Assembly (NCBI GenBank): GCA_030704615.1
Contig: CM060732.1
Location: 41,523,053-41,587,052 of the forward strand
DNA: 64,000 nucleotides
Direction of reading: 5' to 3'
Origin: Takakia lepidozioides
Lineage: Eukaryota > Streptophyta > Takakiopsida > Takakiales > Takakiaceae
The position numbers and the translations under genes are program-made. The notes beneath the pieces are model-generated. The model did no database searches. It had not been told where the DNA came from and saw only the letters and a program-made list of their open reading frames with translations. The stretch's first letter is position 1; the number at the start of each line of letters is the position of its first letter. Below are positions 22,250 to 33,502 of this stretch, piece after piece.

Positions 22250-25200
22250 GTTATCGAGAAATTGAGTATGACTCCCAAAGAGGGTTTAGCACTTACTCAC
22301 ATGAAAAGTCGTTGTCGACCTGCTTATCTTCGGGATCGTCATCATTTCGAATTTGAATCCGATCGGTCTGTGTGCCTGAAGTGGAGCCAGACAAAAGGGG
22401 GAGGAGCACGGTGTTGTAGAGGTCAGAATCACCCTCCATGCCAAAAAGGCTTCTTCCGCCTGCCTTGCATACGTGGTAAGTTGCTCCTGCACCAGACATG
22501 AGAACATGAACAGTTTGGAGGGGGGATTTAAGCAGATGAAACTGTTGAAAGGAAACCAATTCGGAAGGGAAACAAACCTGTGGACACAGAAAGATCGACC
22601 ACCCGTGCAGAGCGGTGGCTGCATGACTCCAGCAGTATTTGCATGAATGCTGGTGACTTTTCCTTTGCACCTCTCCAGGGAGTGCCATCTGGTCTCTTCA
22701 GAGTCTGACTGGACTGCATGAAGTTGTACAAAATGTCATCGACATGGGGCTCATAGGGGGGGTTGACGAAACAACCCTGGTCAGAAATCTCAAAGCTGCG
22801 GATGGAGGATGATGTCTTTGATGTGCGAATCCTCCGCAGGCAGATCGCCTCGAACATCCTCGTCTGGCAAAGATAGCAGGTTAGTGTGGTAAACACAATC
22901 TATAGTGGAAGTGTGTACATCGGCTATTCAGAACTCTGACACAAAAAAATCATGAATCGGTGATGATCGGTGTCGATCATAAAACATTCTACTAGAGTGG
23001 AGCTGCAGAGAAAATTGAAACTCATGATCAAAGCACAAGCAGAAGGGAGACGGCATACCAGCTGACCAGGGAAACCCCCTTTCACAAGGTATAGGCTGTT
23101 CACACAATTCCATGTGCGCAAAACTTCAAACCCTGAAGACTTGAGGTATGATGCCAATGCCCGACGACTATCATTGTCACATGACTGAAAAAGCAGAAGT
23201 GTCCTTGCATCAGAGAGGAAGTTGTTACAGAACCCGAACACCCAACTCCAGTAGTTGTCCTCGAATTTGTTCCAGCCTGGCGTCTTGCCCTTTGGAAGAA
23301 CTTCTGGCACAGCCTGGCCATCCGGGATGTCGAGAATGACAATGTCGGCCGCATAAGTTTTCTGCACACCGCACACGAAGGTGGGACCTGTGCTCACCTG
23401 CAACAGACATGTTTTTTATAAGAACGATGACAAGATTGTATTCAAAGAACGAGACTGAAATACTGCCAACGAAACTTTCAGAGAAAAAGGAAAGAAACTG
23501 GAATTCTCACCAGATTGAGGAATAAGATTATATTGTCCCAGGTAGGGGATGGCACCCCAGTGTATCCTCTCTTTCGACTCTGCATCATCGAAAGTCAACC
23601 CTCATTAACAATTTTCATCTCTCCTGCTGAATCAGAACGGGAAGGGTGTGGCTTGGCATCGAACACGCACTGAAGAGTGCGGGTATATCTTCCAGCAGTA
23701 AAGTCCTGCCCACTCTCCATCTCCTTTTCATTCTCCTTCCCCTTGTCCTTTTCCTTCTCTTTGGACTTGTCTTTGTCCTTTGGCTTTGCTGGTGAGATGG
23801 CTATGACATCAACAGCCTTGTCTTTTGGTTTGCGGCCCGCCTTCTTTCCCTTCTGCGGCGTTCCCTGAGCATCAGGCTCCTTGGCAGCCAATGTTGCTAT
23901 GTTTCGTTGATACTCTTCGTCAGTCAAAGGCGCCAGCATCTCAGCGTTATTGTTCAAGTATTTCATATGCTGTTCTTGAAAGGTCGTGTGCTCAGGTGGG
24001 CAGTCAAGGTACCACCCACAGTCTCTGAAGTGAGAAGGACTCCAGTCCTTCAATATCCCTGCAGTATACATGGTTGGATCGTTTGCAGGGTCCGACCACA
24101 TGTCAAGATAGTCGGGAATTCCGCTCAGGTGATTTCCTTCCATAAGCACATATTTCGTGTACCTGAAAAAAGGAGATAAATCCCAATCCACAAAAGCGCT
24201 CAGTGAGTAAGATGCAAGTAGAACAGAAAGAATAAAACATAGATTGAAATGGCTCTGAGAACTGCTCCAAGGACCTTTCAGGACCACAATACTGCTCCAG
24301 ATATGAATGTCGTCAACGCCATTCAGAACATTCCATTCAATGATACTGTAAATACACCCTAATCCAGGTGAATGCAAATTATCGTTTAGAAATGACACTG
24401 ACATAGAAGTGAATGTCGTCAACGACATTCACTAATGAAGCCAAATTATTACTTAAATGAAGCAAAATCACAGGATGGAAATCAAAAAATTGAGTAAGGA
24501 ACCCTCCAGGCAAACTCAATGCACATTCATAACGAACCTATCACTGAGGACCTCACAACATCACTGTATGTGAATGGCGTCAACGCCATTCACAAAAATA
24601 CAAAAAAGAAACCAATTACTTAGCTCCCAATCCATGTAAATTGAATTTGTCGCTGTTGAATAATACAGACACAGCTGTGAATGTCGTCAACGACATTCAC
24701 TTTGGATTTCTTAAAACAGAGCTTATCAAGCCTCCACATTCATCGCAAGAGGCAAAAACAATGCAGAACAACTGAATGTCTGCATTGACATTCAGCAAAA
24801 TGAAGTGAGGAACCCTCACTGTAACCTCTATGGACATTACAAAAATTTAAATAACTCTGAGGACCTCTCAACAACTCCGTATGTGAATGTCGTCAACGCC
24901 ATTCAAGGACATTATCAATTCTAATCAGGGACAATATAATTGCACCCTTAGATCCTAACCAGGTGAATTCATATACTCCCTTAAGAATGACTTAGACAAA
25001 GAAGTGAATGTCGTCAACGACATTCAATCTGGATCTAAGATTGCAATCCATATGAAGCCACATTTTTTCCCAAAAAAACAGTAGAGTTTCAAGTATGACA
25101 TTGCACCTGTACACAACTCGCATCATGGCCCACTCTCCTCCCACCTGACTGTCAAAGTCGTTGGACCGTAAAATGTTACCATCTTTGGAGAACTCCCGGA

Positions 25201-27760
25201 AAGAACAGTATCTCCAGGTGAGACCTCTCCACTTCCTTATGTATGCCTCCAATGACATTTGGGGAGGGAAAACAATCGCAATGTTCAGGTCCTTCAAAGT
25301 CTGATCGAGCACAATGACGGCGCGCTTTTCGAGCTGCAAATAGTATATTTGTCAGAATTGCAAAAAAGATACACATCACATACTTGAAGAGAAGAAACAG
25401 CATGTTCGAATACACACCTGACTCCAAAATGTAGCCTTGTGGAGCCAGTTATCAAACACCAAATCACTGATTCCTTCCACCTTTGTGCCAGACTGTATGG
25501 TGCTCTTTGGGAACTGATTCAAGTCCTTTACTGTTTGATCTGAGTTCCATATCTCCAGCCACCTTATTTTTGTTTGTGGGTCGACCATCGATATGGCCAG
25601 CCAGTGCAATTTCTCCTGCTGCATCTCCGGATGCACATGCTTGTCATATTGTGTTTTGATCTGCTGAAGGAACTCAGGACCAAGTCCAAGATCTACTATT
25701 CTAAGCTGCTTTCCGAAGGCTGACATCAATTTGGTTCTTTGCATTTCAAACTCCTTCTTTATTGCAGCTTCCACACCCTTTGATATCCTTAGTTCTTCTG
25801 GTGTAGTACGGTAATATTCGGATTTTCCCTTCTCAGCTGCCTCTGCCAGTTCTTGCTGCATTCATTCAAGTAGTGATTAGCTCCGAAGGGACTACAAACA
25901 TGTATTCGAAAAGTAAACAGATTACAGACTCGGGCTTACCGCATACATGTACTCCAGAAACGCCTCTCGTGTCAAAGAATACCAAGTGCCTGCAGCTCTT
26001 CCTGTTTCGCACTTCTTGATGATATTGGGTGGTAGTACTGTCCGAAAATCATCCAGCTTCATCAGACCAATCCTCTGAATTCGGAATAGTGTGTGAACCA
26101 AGCTTGTTGTCACATGCGATTTCTCTGTCGATCTGCAAAAACATTGGAAACATTGCATTCCTTAACACTGTTTTTTGAGGATTAACAAGACACTACAGAG
26201 GGAATGAAATCTCCTGGATGACTTACTTGTTCACGTCGTGCATAGCTGTAAGAAGCCTAGCGATGTCGTTTCCTGGATCCAAAACCATTGCCTCCACAGC
26301 AACATGCTTGTCTTTGTCTTTCGAATGGTGTTTCTGAATGTATCCCATCAATGCCAGCAATCGGTGGTTGCCGTCCCAGACGTAGAACATGTGGTTGCAG
26401 AATTGTTGGGTGTTCTTTCCCATCATGAGGCCCAGCTCGAACTCCTCATTGGCATCTTTCCAGCACTCATCCCAGTTATCACTGATCTCTGGAGACACTA
26501 ATGTGCTTTTCCCATTTATATCCGTCAGTGACACATAAAAAACTTGTGCACCAAGTCTATATCCATGCACAAAATCACTTTCCAATTTTGTTATGTCATA
26601 GGAAAGAGGTGGACGCACAACAGGCATTGATATCATCCGGCACAGAGGTATGTCCAGACGCCCTCCAGATACGAGCATGTCCCTTATAACCTCCTGAGAG
26701 TTTACCTTCTGGAATGACATGAGTTCTTTCACCTTGTCAAGGTAGTGCACTTCGGATTCATCTGCTTCATCTGTATTCTCTGAGCTTTTTGCGGACTCGT
26801 CCCATCTCCAGATCCTTTCCCCTCTGATCCTGTAGGCTTCGACCTCACAGTTTTCTGCACGATGCCATTCAGTTCTGACTGAGTGATTTGCAAATAGTGA
26901 ATGGTGGTAACGACCATCACTCTGTATCAAGGAAACTCACCATGAATGGTGTGAAAGAATTCAGCACAATCTACACATGCAAAGCTGAGATTGCCGTATT
27001 CAAAACAAAAGCGAGAGCGATAGCGAACGGCGTTAACGACAATCACAAAAGATAACGACCTGCCGGATCGGTGTTTGTGTAATGACATACATGTGCAACT
27101 GATTGGCGGCAACGACATTCAGTGTAGTTTAGGGAGAATAGTAAGTGCAGACTCTCTCTTCAAACACATAGGTACATAAATCTCATGAGGAGAATCGAAT
27201 GGCGTTAACGACGCTCGCAATTCAGTAGTTCCTGCTAAAGAAGGGAAGAGGAAGGACTCCTTGAAAGGCAATCAGACAGACTATATGATCTGAACACCAG
27301 TGAATGACTGTACCGATAGTCACCAACTCATTGTGCTGTAAACCCTTCGCAGAGGAGTAGAAAGCCCTTTGTGATGGTCGATAGCGACAATCCCCGTCTA
27401 GGACATTCCACTCAATCTCTACGCATATCTTCAACATTGAAATGTAAGTTAGATAAAACTTACTGGCACCTTCTTAGGTTTTGAAATTTGATCCCCTTCT
27501 GCAGCTTTCCTCTTCCCTCTCACATCTGCTGGAGTTTCCTGTCTGCGCAAGGGTTTCTTGACCTTCTCCCGTTCGGCGTTCCGCGTGCTTCCACCTTCTT
27601 CAGTGTCCCTGCGAATCATCTCTGCCTCCACAGGCTGGCGCACTCTTATCGCCGACTGTGTCGCAGCCGCTGCCTCAGTCTCCGTCTGCTCTTGTGAATC
27701 AGTCTCCGCGTTCACCTGCTGCCTTGGCCCTGTGTTCTCCAACAAACGACGCCTCGTCAT
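22250..27760 (-). CDS. ParB-like domain / beta-class N4-N6 DNA methyltransferase-like fusion, about 10 exons
   Basis: Exons (minus strand, GT-AG): 27464-27760 with the start ATG at 27760, an N-terminal exon ending at 26227, then 25940-26132, 25418-25855, 25107-25333, 23511-24162, 23059-23387, 22578-22863 and one ending near 22270 (from 22486). A charged N-terminus is followed by VFYVSLTD...YVWDGNHRLLALMGYIQKH, a ParB/sulfiredoxin-type motif. A Lys/Glu-rich linker follows at about 23700-23850. Then come DIVILDIPDG (position of methyltransferase motif IV, DPPY), a strand-helix region ending LVKGGFPG, KEKSPAFMQILLESC (motif X-like), VVDLSVSTGGATYH (motif I-like) and GRSLFGMEGDSDLYN (motif II-like). 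The order IV-X-I is that of beta-class N4/N6 methyltransferases, which in bacteria and phages are often fused to ParB domains. DPPY is replaced by DIPD, so catalysis is doubtful. One frame break lies near 23590. The 3' end is uncertain. Confidence 0.7.
24305..25025. repeat. Array of seven 20-bp palindromes in an intron
   Basis: GAATGTCGTCAACGACATTC (9-bp arms around CA) or close variants start at 24305, 24411, 24572, 24679, 24774, 24895 and 25006, all inside the 25106-24163 intron of the ParB/methyltransferase gene. Copy 24572 has both arms changed (GGCGT/ACGCC), keeping the pairing. Surrounding DNA shows two alternating, decayed unit types (one with CTCTGAGGACC, one with CCAGGTGAAT), giving a composite repeat of about 100/200 bp. 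Confidence 0.9.
26899..27392. repeat. Second array of six 20-bp near-palindromes
   Basis: Related 20-bp words start at 26899, 27024, 27101, 27197, 27302 and 27373 (e.g. GAATGGCGTTAACGACGCTC), in or beside the first introns of the same gene. They are more diverged than the array at 24.3-25.0 kb but keep the length, the GA/GAAT edges and the central Y-AAC/GNTANC core. Spacing is 71-125 bp. Confidence 0.7.
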
Positions 27761-28453
27761 TTTCTCTTTTGCTCTGCGTCTCTCTCTAAGGGAAGTAAAA
27801 TAAAGAGACTTTCTTCTCTTTCGTATTCTAGAAGGAACCCTCTCCAGCTTGACTACCACTCTCCCTCTAAGCGCGAAAAGTAGAAAAACGCATGACTCCC
27901 GATTTCTTGCGGGATTGCCTGCGTTCTTGCGTGTCTCTAGAAGCAATCGGATTCCCTCCCTCGTGACCGTTACATATAGTCGTTTCCTTATTAGTGCACA
28001 TGCCAGCAATTGGTGTACAGCTGTTCGTATTCAGTTTATGGATGTCCTGACGTGTGCCGCCCAAAAAAAAAACGGCGTGTTCTTTTATTAGAACGGGATT
28101 CAATATTTAAAAAATAACAGCGATCCCAGAAATTGATGCGCAGTCCTTAAAAAAATAATATAAATGAACGAGAGTTTGATGACAAATTTTGGGAATATCA
28201 TACACGGTCATCCTTGTTAGCCACCCCCACCTTCGTATTCACATTTGGAACTTTCAGGTGCGCATGATCATTGGTAGTAGTAATAGATACATTTACTTAA
28301 TCTGCATCACTTCTCAGATCCTGGTGGCATGCTTCCAGGGAAGTCGGCTTTGTTATTGGTTTATTGATGAGGTTCTGATTAACGGTTTAACAGTTGCCGA
28401 CCTGCCCCTAGGGATACTCTGACCACTGGGGGCCCACAAGAAAAGTAATTAAA
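27761..28453. promoter_or_regulatory. Putative divergent intergenic region
   Basis: It lies between the minus-strand start at 27760 and a plus-strand frame beginning near 28454/28612. The minus-strand frame remains open upstream of 27760 to 28009, so the true start could be further out. No TATA box could be assigned with confidence. This is an inference from gene orientation only. Confidence 0.3.
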
Positions 28454-28760
28454 ATGGACGGCTGCATATCTGGAAAGATAACAAATATGCACAGTCGTTA
28501 TCTGAGCTTCCATATTCGCTGCTCATTCTTCAACTGTGTTCTGGAGACAGCAGGTAAACCGATTTACACTAGATCTGCGATAGCAAGGTACAAACATAGT
28601 TCGGGAAGGAAGATGGCTTCCTCTGAAGCGGAGTTCTTCTCAGACGACAAACCAGTGCCTTTCTCCCAGGAAGTCCTTGACAATGGATTTGCAATTGTTC
28701 TGAACATGTCTTGGCTACCCTTTTCAGCTGCAGAATGGCTCCATCTTTTTGAGAAAGATG
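28454..28760 (+). CDS. 5' part of an unrecognised protein, cut by assembly gap
   Basis: The frame is open from 28454 into the N run. An internal ATG at 28612 begins the segment MASSEAEFFSDDKPVPFSQE, followed by FAIVLNMSWLPFSAAEWLHLFEKD, which has a protein-like pattern of hydrophobic and acidic residues. No family is recognised. It is transcribed away from the ParB/methyltransferase gene and lies inside the inverted-repeat-bounded segment, so it may be a second gene of the same unit. Upstream residues 1-52 may be untranslated or a different exon. Confidence 0.4.
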
Positions 28761-29260
28761 NNNNNNNNNNNNNNNNNNNNNNNNNNNNNNNNNNNNNNNN
28801 NNNNNNNNNNNNNNNNNNNNNNNNNNNNNNNNNNNNNNNNNNNNNNNNNNNNNNNNNNNNNNNNNNNNNNNNNNNNNNNNNNNNNNNNNNNNNNNNNNNN
28901 NNNNNNNNNNNNNNNNNNNNNNNNNNNNNNNNNNNNNNNNNNNNNNNNNNNNNNNNNNNNNNNNNNNNNNNNNNNNNNNNNNNNNNNNNNNNNNNNNNNN
29001 NNNNNNNNNNNNNNNNNNNNNNNNNNNNNNNNNNNNNNNNNNNNNNNNNNNNNNNNNNNNNNNNNNNNNNNNNNNNNNNNNNNNNNNNNNNNNNNNNNNN
29101 NNNNNNNNNNNNNNNNNNNNNNNNNNNNNNNNNNNNNNNNNNNNNNNNNNNNNNNNNNNNNNNNNNNNNNNNNNNNNNNNNNNNNNNNNNNNNNNNNNNN
29201 NNNNNNNNNNNNNNNNNNNNNNNNNNNNNNNNNNNNNNNNNNNNNNNNNNNNNNNNNNNN
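28761..29260. other. Assembly gap of 500 N
   Basis: Exactly 500 unknown bases, probably a fixed-size scaffold gap whose true length is unknown. Reading frames drawn through it are meaningless. Confidence 0.99.
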
Positions 29261-32200
29261 GGAGGGCAAATACTCGAAAAGCCTTAAGGGACTAGGTTAC
29301 AATGGCGGGACTATTTACACGCACTGGTGGAGTATATGAAAGATTACAAGGTACTACCCAAAGTCTCCTATCATAGTTTCTGGCACAATCATTGCGCAAA
29401 TAATCCTTGATTCTGGCATACTTGATGCGCAGAAAGAAAGGAATGGAGTGTTTGAGCCAGAAACCACTGCAATGAAAGAAGGCTCTTCACACATGAGGGT
29501 GGACTAGCAGGGCAACCCGGACTAAGAGGCAGAGACGGGTAAAGACTGTATTGGCGGATCCACTGCTTCACGGATTCCGCATGATAATGTTTCCCCAGCT
29601 CATGGCCAGGAAGGGGCACAGCAGCACACAGAAATGCTATTACTGGAAGCAGGACCTTCAGAGAGGGAGGAGGAAGTTACTTCTGTATCACAACCATCAC
29701 AGCCAGCTGATCGACTTGTCACAAGGTCACAAGTTGTCCATGCAGCTCAACCAGAAATAATTTTGGGAAAGAGAAGGGTTAGATTTCCAACTACAGAACA
29801 GATAGTGGCAGAAATGGAGAAGGGGGACCTTCTCTATGAATATTCTGGTCTGGTCCAGGAGACAGAGATTCCAGAGGTGGCAACATTTGCCCAAGGAAAA
29901 TCCTGAGGTGCATATATACACACACCTTTGTTGGAGGTACCACAGGCGGAATGTCATGACACTGTTCAGCACCGTGATAGATGAAGTGGTTCAGGAAGAA
30001 AATCCGGTGGGACAATGGCCTGAGTGGTTCGTGAGACATCACACTGTTGAGGATCAGGAGGAATAGCAGCAACCTAACCATGATGACCCTCACAGGCAAT
30101 GCTGATGAGTTCCAATAGCATGACACTTAATTTGTTTGGGATTTATGTCAAATCCATGTTCCAATTACCCAATTGACAGCCTTGAGAGAGAACTCAGGAA
30201 GGAGTTTGAGGCTCGACTAGCCACTGAGTGTGCAAACAAGGTCGATGAAGGTCACTCTCAAGATGTAGCAGGACTTGGGAAATACAGAAGCGGCTTTGCA
30301 ATGGCCAAGGAACAATTGATTGAGGCAGGCCTCGGCGCAAGACCAGTTGCACGAAGCACATAAGCAACAGCTACCCAAATGCAGGTGTAGCATGAAAGCA
30401 AGTTGCAAGAGTGAATGCACTACATACGGAGTTGCAGACAGTGCATGACAGGATGGCAATACATGTGCTACATTCACAACTATGCTTGACCAATCTACAA
30501 AAGAAATAAACAGTCAAGCGAAAATGTACGAAGGCAGAAGAAGAGAATGTTGAGCAATAAAGCTCATTGTCGATATGAAGAATACAATTCTGTCGCAATG
30601 AGGATACTTTCAAGCAATACATGCAGATTGAAGCTGATCAAGAGAAGCACATCGTGGAGTTGCAACAAACCATCATGGCCAATAGAAATGAAATCGCGGT
30701 CAATAACAAGGCTTGGAAGGAAGCCATAATCTACTACTTGCTGCTTATGCGCAATTGGTTGAACCTCATGCGAAGCGCATGGAGGCTTTACAACAACAAT
30801 TAGAAGTGTCAAGCTAAGAGAGGAGGCAACTCTCAGGGGAACCACAAGCAACTTGGTGGATAACAGCCTTATTGCAGGTCTGGTTAGCACAAGGGCTAGT
30901 AGAGGGCAAAGCACCACGAAAGCTCACCCAAGCGAGATGAATGAGCTCAGGCTGGCAGGTGCAGACACATTGCCACAACTACTATAGACAATGTCTAATA
31001 TAGATAAGCAGAGTTACAAGAGGATGTAGACGGACTGCAGACTCAAGTGGAGGACCTCCTTCAAACACTCGACAAAGAGTCTATATCCCTCAGGAACAGC
31101 TAATGGCTTCTTATTTACAAGCCAGAACTTTGGCTTTTCAGTCTTCATAGGAGGTGCAGGAGATGCAATGATACAAGAGCCAGTACCACCACCACCACAA
31201 CAAGTCACTGTACCAGAGCTGAACCTGTGGTTACTACAACCACACCACAGCCACCACACCACAGCCTGAGGTAATGGGCAATGCTGCTTTTACCCACCTA
31301 AAAACTCCAGCTGCAAGGGAGTACAGTAGGGCTATGATTATGCCCTTCAACCAAATTCCCATCATGTTTGGATTTGGGCTTGGAAAGAATTTAGTCTCCG
31401 CAGTCATTCGCATTACTACAAATCATGCGTATTTGGCTGCCAGTGGTAACTAGGACTAAAGTTCTTCCTTCCAACAATCGACATATTGAAGATCATCACT
31501 TTGCACAATACTGGCACGAGGCAGGTTACCATGTTGAGGAATTGATTGCTTTCCAGGTTGTACATGGACTCATTTATACCAAGACCAAGGAGGTAGCAAG
31601 TATTGTCATGGGATGCGGGTTATACTACGCTGCTGTGTTTTCTGGTACGTTACCACATTGAGCAACAAAAGATGCAAACACGCTTTCTGAGTTATTCCAG
31701 TGGAGATCATTGGGTATTACCTTCGGTGCCACCTCATATGTACCTATATGACCCAAAAGTTATGATGCAAAAGGATTCTCAAATTCGTTCATGGTTTCAA
31801 GCGGCCTGGAACAATTTGTCAACACAGAAATTCGGCATTGATGATATTTTCTATAAGGGACATGTGGCATGGAAATACTTGCACGCTGCACCAGTAATTG
31901 GTAACCCCCACTCACCTGGACAGACAGGAGCTTAGTGTCTACACCAATTTTGCTGTTCAGCGGTTACACCAAGTTGTAAAATACAAACTTCCAGACATGG
32001 TAGGACAGCATTGTATGCCCCAGATGATCCACAAAAAGTTTGAAAATTAAAACACCTGAGAGGCGATGAGGATTCTGATACAACTGTTTCTTCACCGAAT
32101 TCTTTTGACATGGGAGAAGACTATGCAGTTCAGATGGCAGAGAAGAAGCGACGGGGGTCTCATCTATGCCGGAAAGGTTATCTCGATATCAGCCTCCAGA

Positions 32201-32345
32201 GGGCCTCACTTATCCAGGTAGTGATCAACCATCTCCGTCAACCAAAGACAGACCTCGGGCTCGTACACACAGTCCCCCACGAAACTCTTCAACGTCAAAA
32301 AGGTGCTCACTCACAAAGGTTTGCTAGTCGAAATCAGTAAACCGT
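29261..32345 (+). pseudogene. Decayed coding region, unrecognised
   Basis: A series of plus-strand frames with frequent stops. At 29634-29906 there is LVTRSQVVHAAQPEIILGKR-type text. At 30136-30363 and 30621-30803 there is helical, coiled-coil-like text (ERELRKEFEARLATECANKV; KHIVELQQTIMANRNEIAVN). At 31425-31661 lies HIEDHHFAQYWHEAGYHVEE, and at 31669-31935 FLSYSSGDHWVLPSVPPHMY followed by FQAAWNNLSTQKFGIDDIFY. Order and strand fit one degraded protein or retroelement gag of about 900 residues. No diagnostic motif was found. Confidence 0.35.
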
Positions 32346-32504
32346 GAGGACACGACTTTTTGAGGGGGAAGGGGTAATGTTAGAGGACTGTCGGACTTAG
32401 ACACTTATACGGGATTCTGTAGGGTACCCTTAATTTTTTGCACAGACTGAGACAAACAGGAGCCTTAGGGGTGACAGCAGCGCACTGTAGAGGGGGGTTA
32501 CACA

Positions 32505-32890
32505 GCCCGTCACTCGTCACACAGCCGACACAGCCACACAGCCCGTCACAGTCGTCACAGCCGACACAGCCGTCACACAGTCGTTACAGTCGTCACAAGC
32601 CGACACAGCCAACACAGCCCGTCACAGTCGTCACAGTCGTCACAGCCGACACAGCCGTCACAGTCATCACAGTCGTCACACATCCGACACACCACACGCC
32701 CGTCATAGTCGTCACAGCCGACACAGACAACACAGCCCGTCACAGTCGTCACAGCAGACACAACCGACACAGCCCACACAGCCAGTCACAGCCCGACACA
32801 GCCAAACACAGTTGCACAGCCAGTCACACAAGTCACAGCCCGTCACAGTTTCATACACAGCCAGTCACAGCTTGACACAGCTGTCACGAT
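32505..32890 (+). repeat. GTCACAGCC/GACACAGCC minisatellite
   Basis: About 380 bp built from 8-10-bp units such as GTCACAGCC, GACACAGCC and GTCACAGTC in irregular order. The open frames across it are repeat artefacts (TVVTVVTADTA). Confidence 0.85.
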
Positions 32891-33502
32891 CATAGGGAAC
32901 GGAGAGCAGACGGGACGACTGTGGGGAACAACACCTACGAAGGGAACATGTTAGTTCACAGACGACGGTTAGTGAGGGAACTTAGAACCACGGGTAGGAA
33001 GATAAAGGGGAAGCGGGGAATTTTGGCATATGATTCGGAGGAGGACTTCTTGGTCAGGGAGGAGGGGGATCGGGCAGAGATGAAGAACGGAAGTGAAGAT
33101 AGAGAGATGATGAGTAGATGCTTGATATATGCAAGGCTGTAATGATATTGTAGAGCAGATTAGAGACACAATGGCTTCGGCCTGATACCTGATAAATCAT
33201 AATCGGATACTTTTACGATACAATCACACTGTGTAGAGAGATCTGAGTGAAGCTGTGGAATGAATGGATGAGTTGATGGAATCCAATAGATTGATAAAGC
33301 AAACTGATACTTAATTATCAATGGTAAGATAGCTAACATGAATGCCAAAGGGAAACAAATAGGAAACACCCCCATGATACACTAGCTGTAGGTCATGACT
33401 GATTGTTCTGCGCGGGCTGAGTACTTAGAGATTTCCAACTCTTCTATCTTGGAGTTTCCGCCTCGAATAGCGAAGGGATGGGTGAGAAAAAGCCGCGCAA
33501 CA
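32890..33502. other. Non-coding interval inside the repeat-bounded segment
   Basis: A short plus frame at 32921-33142 (73 codons, RRRLVRELRTTGRKIKGKRG) reads like a C-terminal fragment rich in basic and acidic residues, but has no recognised family. The rest shows nothing distinctive. Confidence 0.3.

Noticed and set aside
24305-25025. Palindrome array as CRISPR
   Set aside because: Spacers are not uniform in length and share sequence with each other; the host is eukaryotic and the array is intronic.
28724-29339. Frames of about 180-277 codons through the N run
   Set aside because: Unknown bases produce the open length; only the flanking residues are informative.
32505-32890. Minisatellite read as a CRISPR-like array or Thr/Val-rich protein
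   Set aside because: Units are irregular, 8-10 bp, with no constant repeat/unique spacer pattern; the open frames follow from composition.
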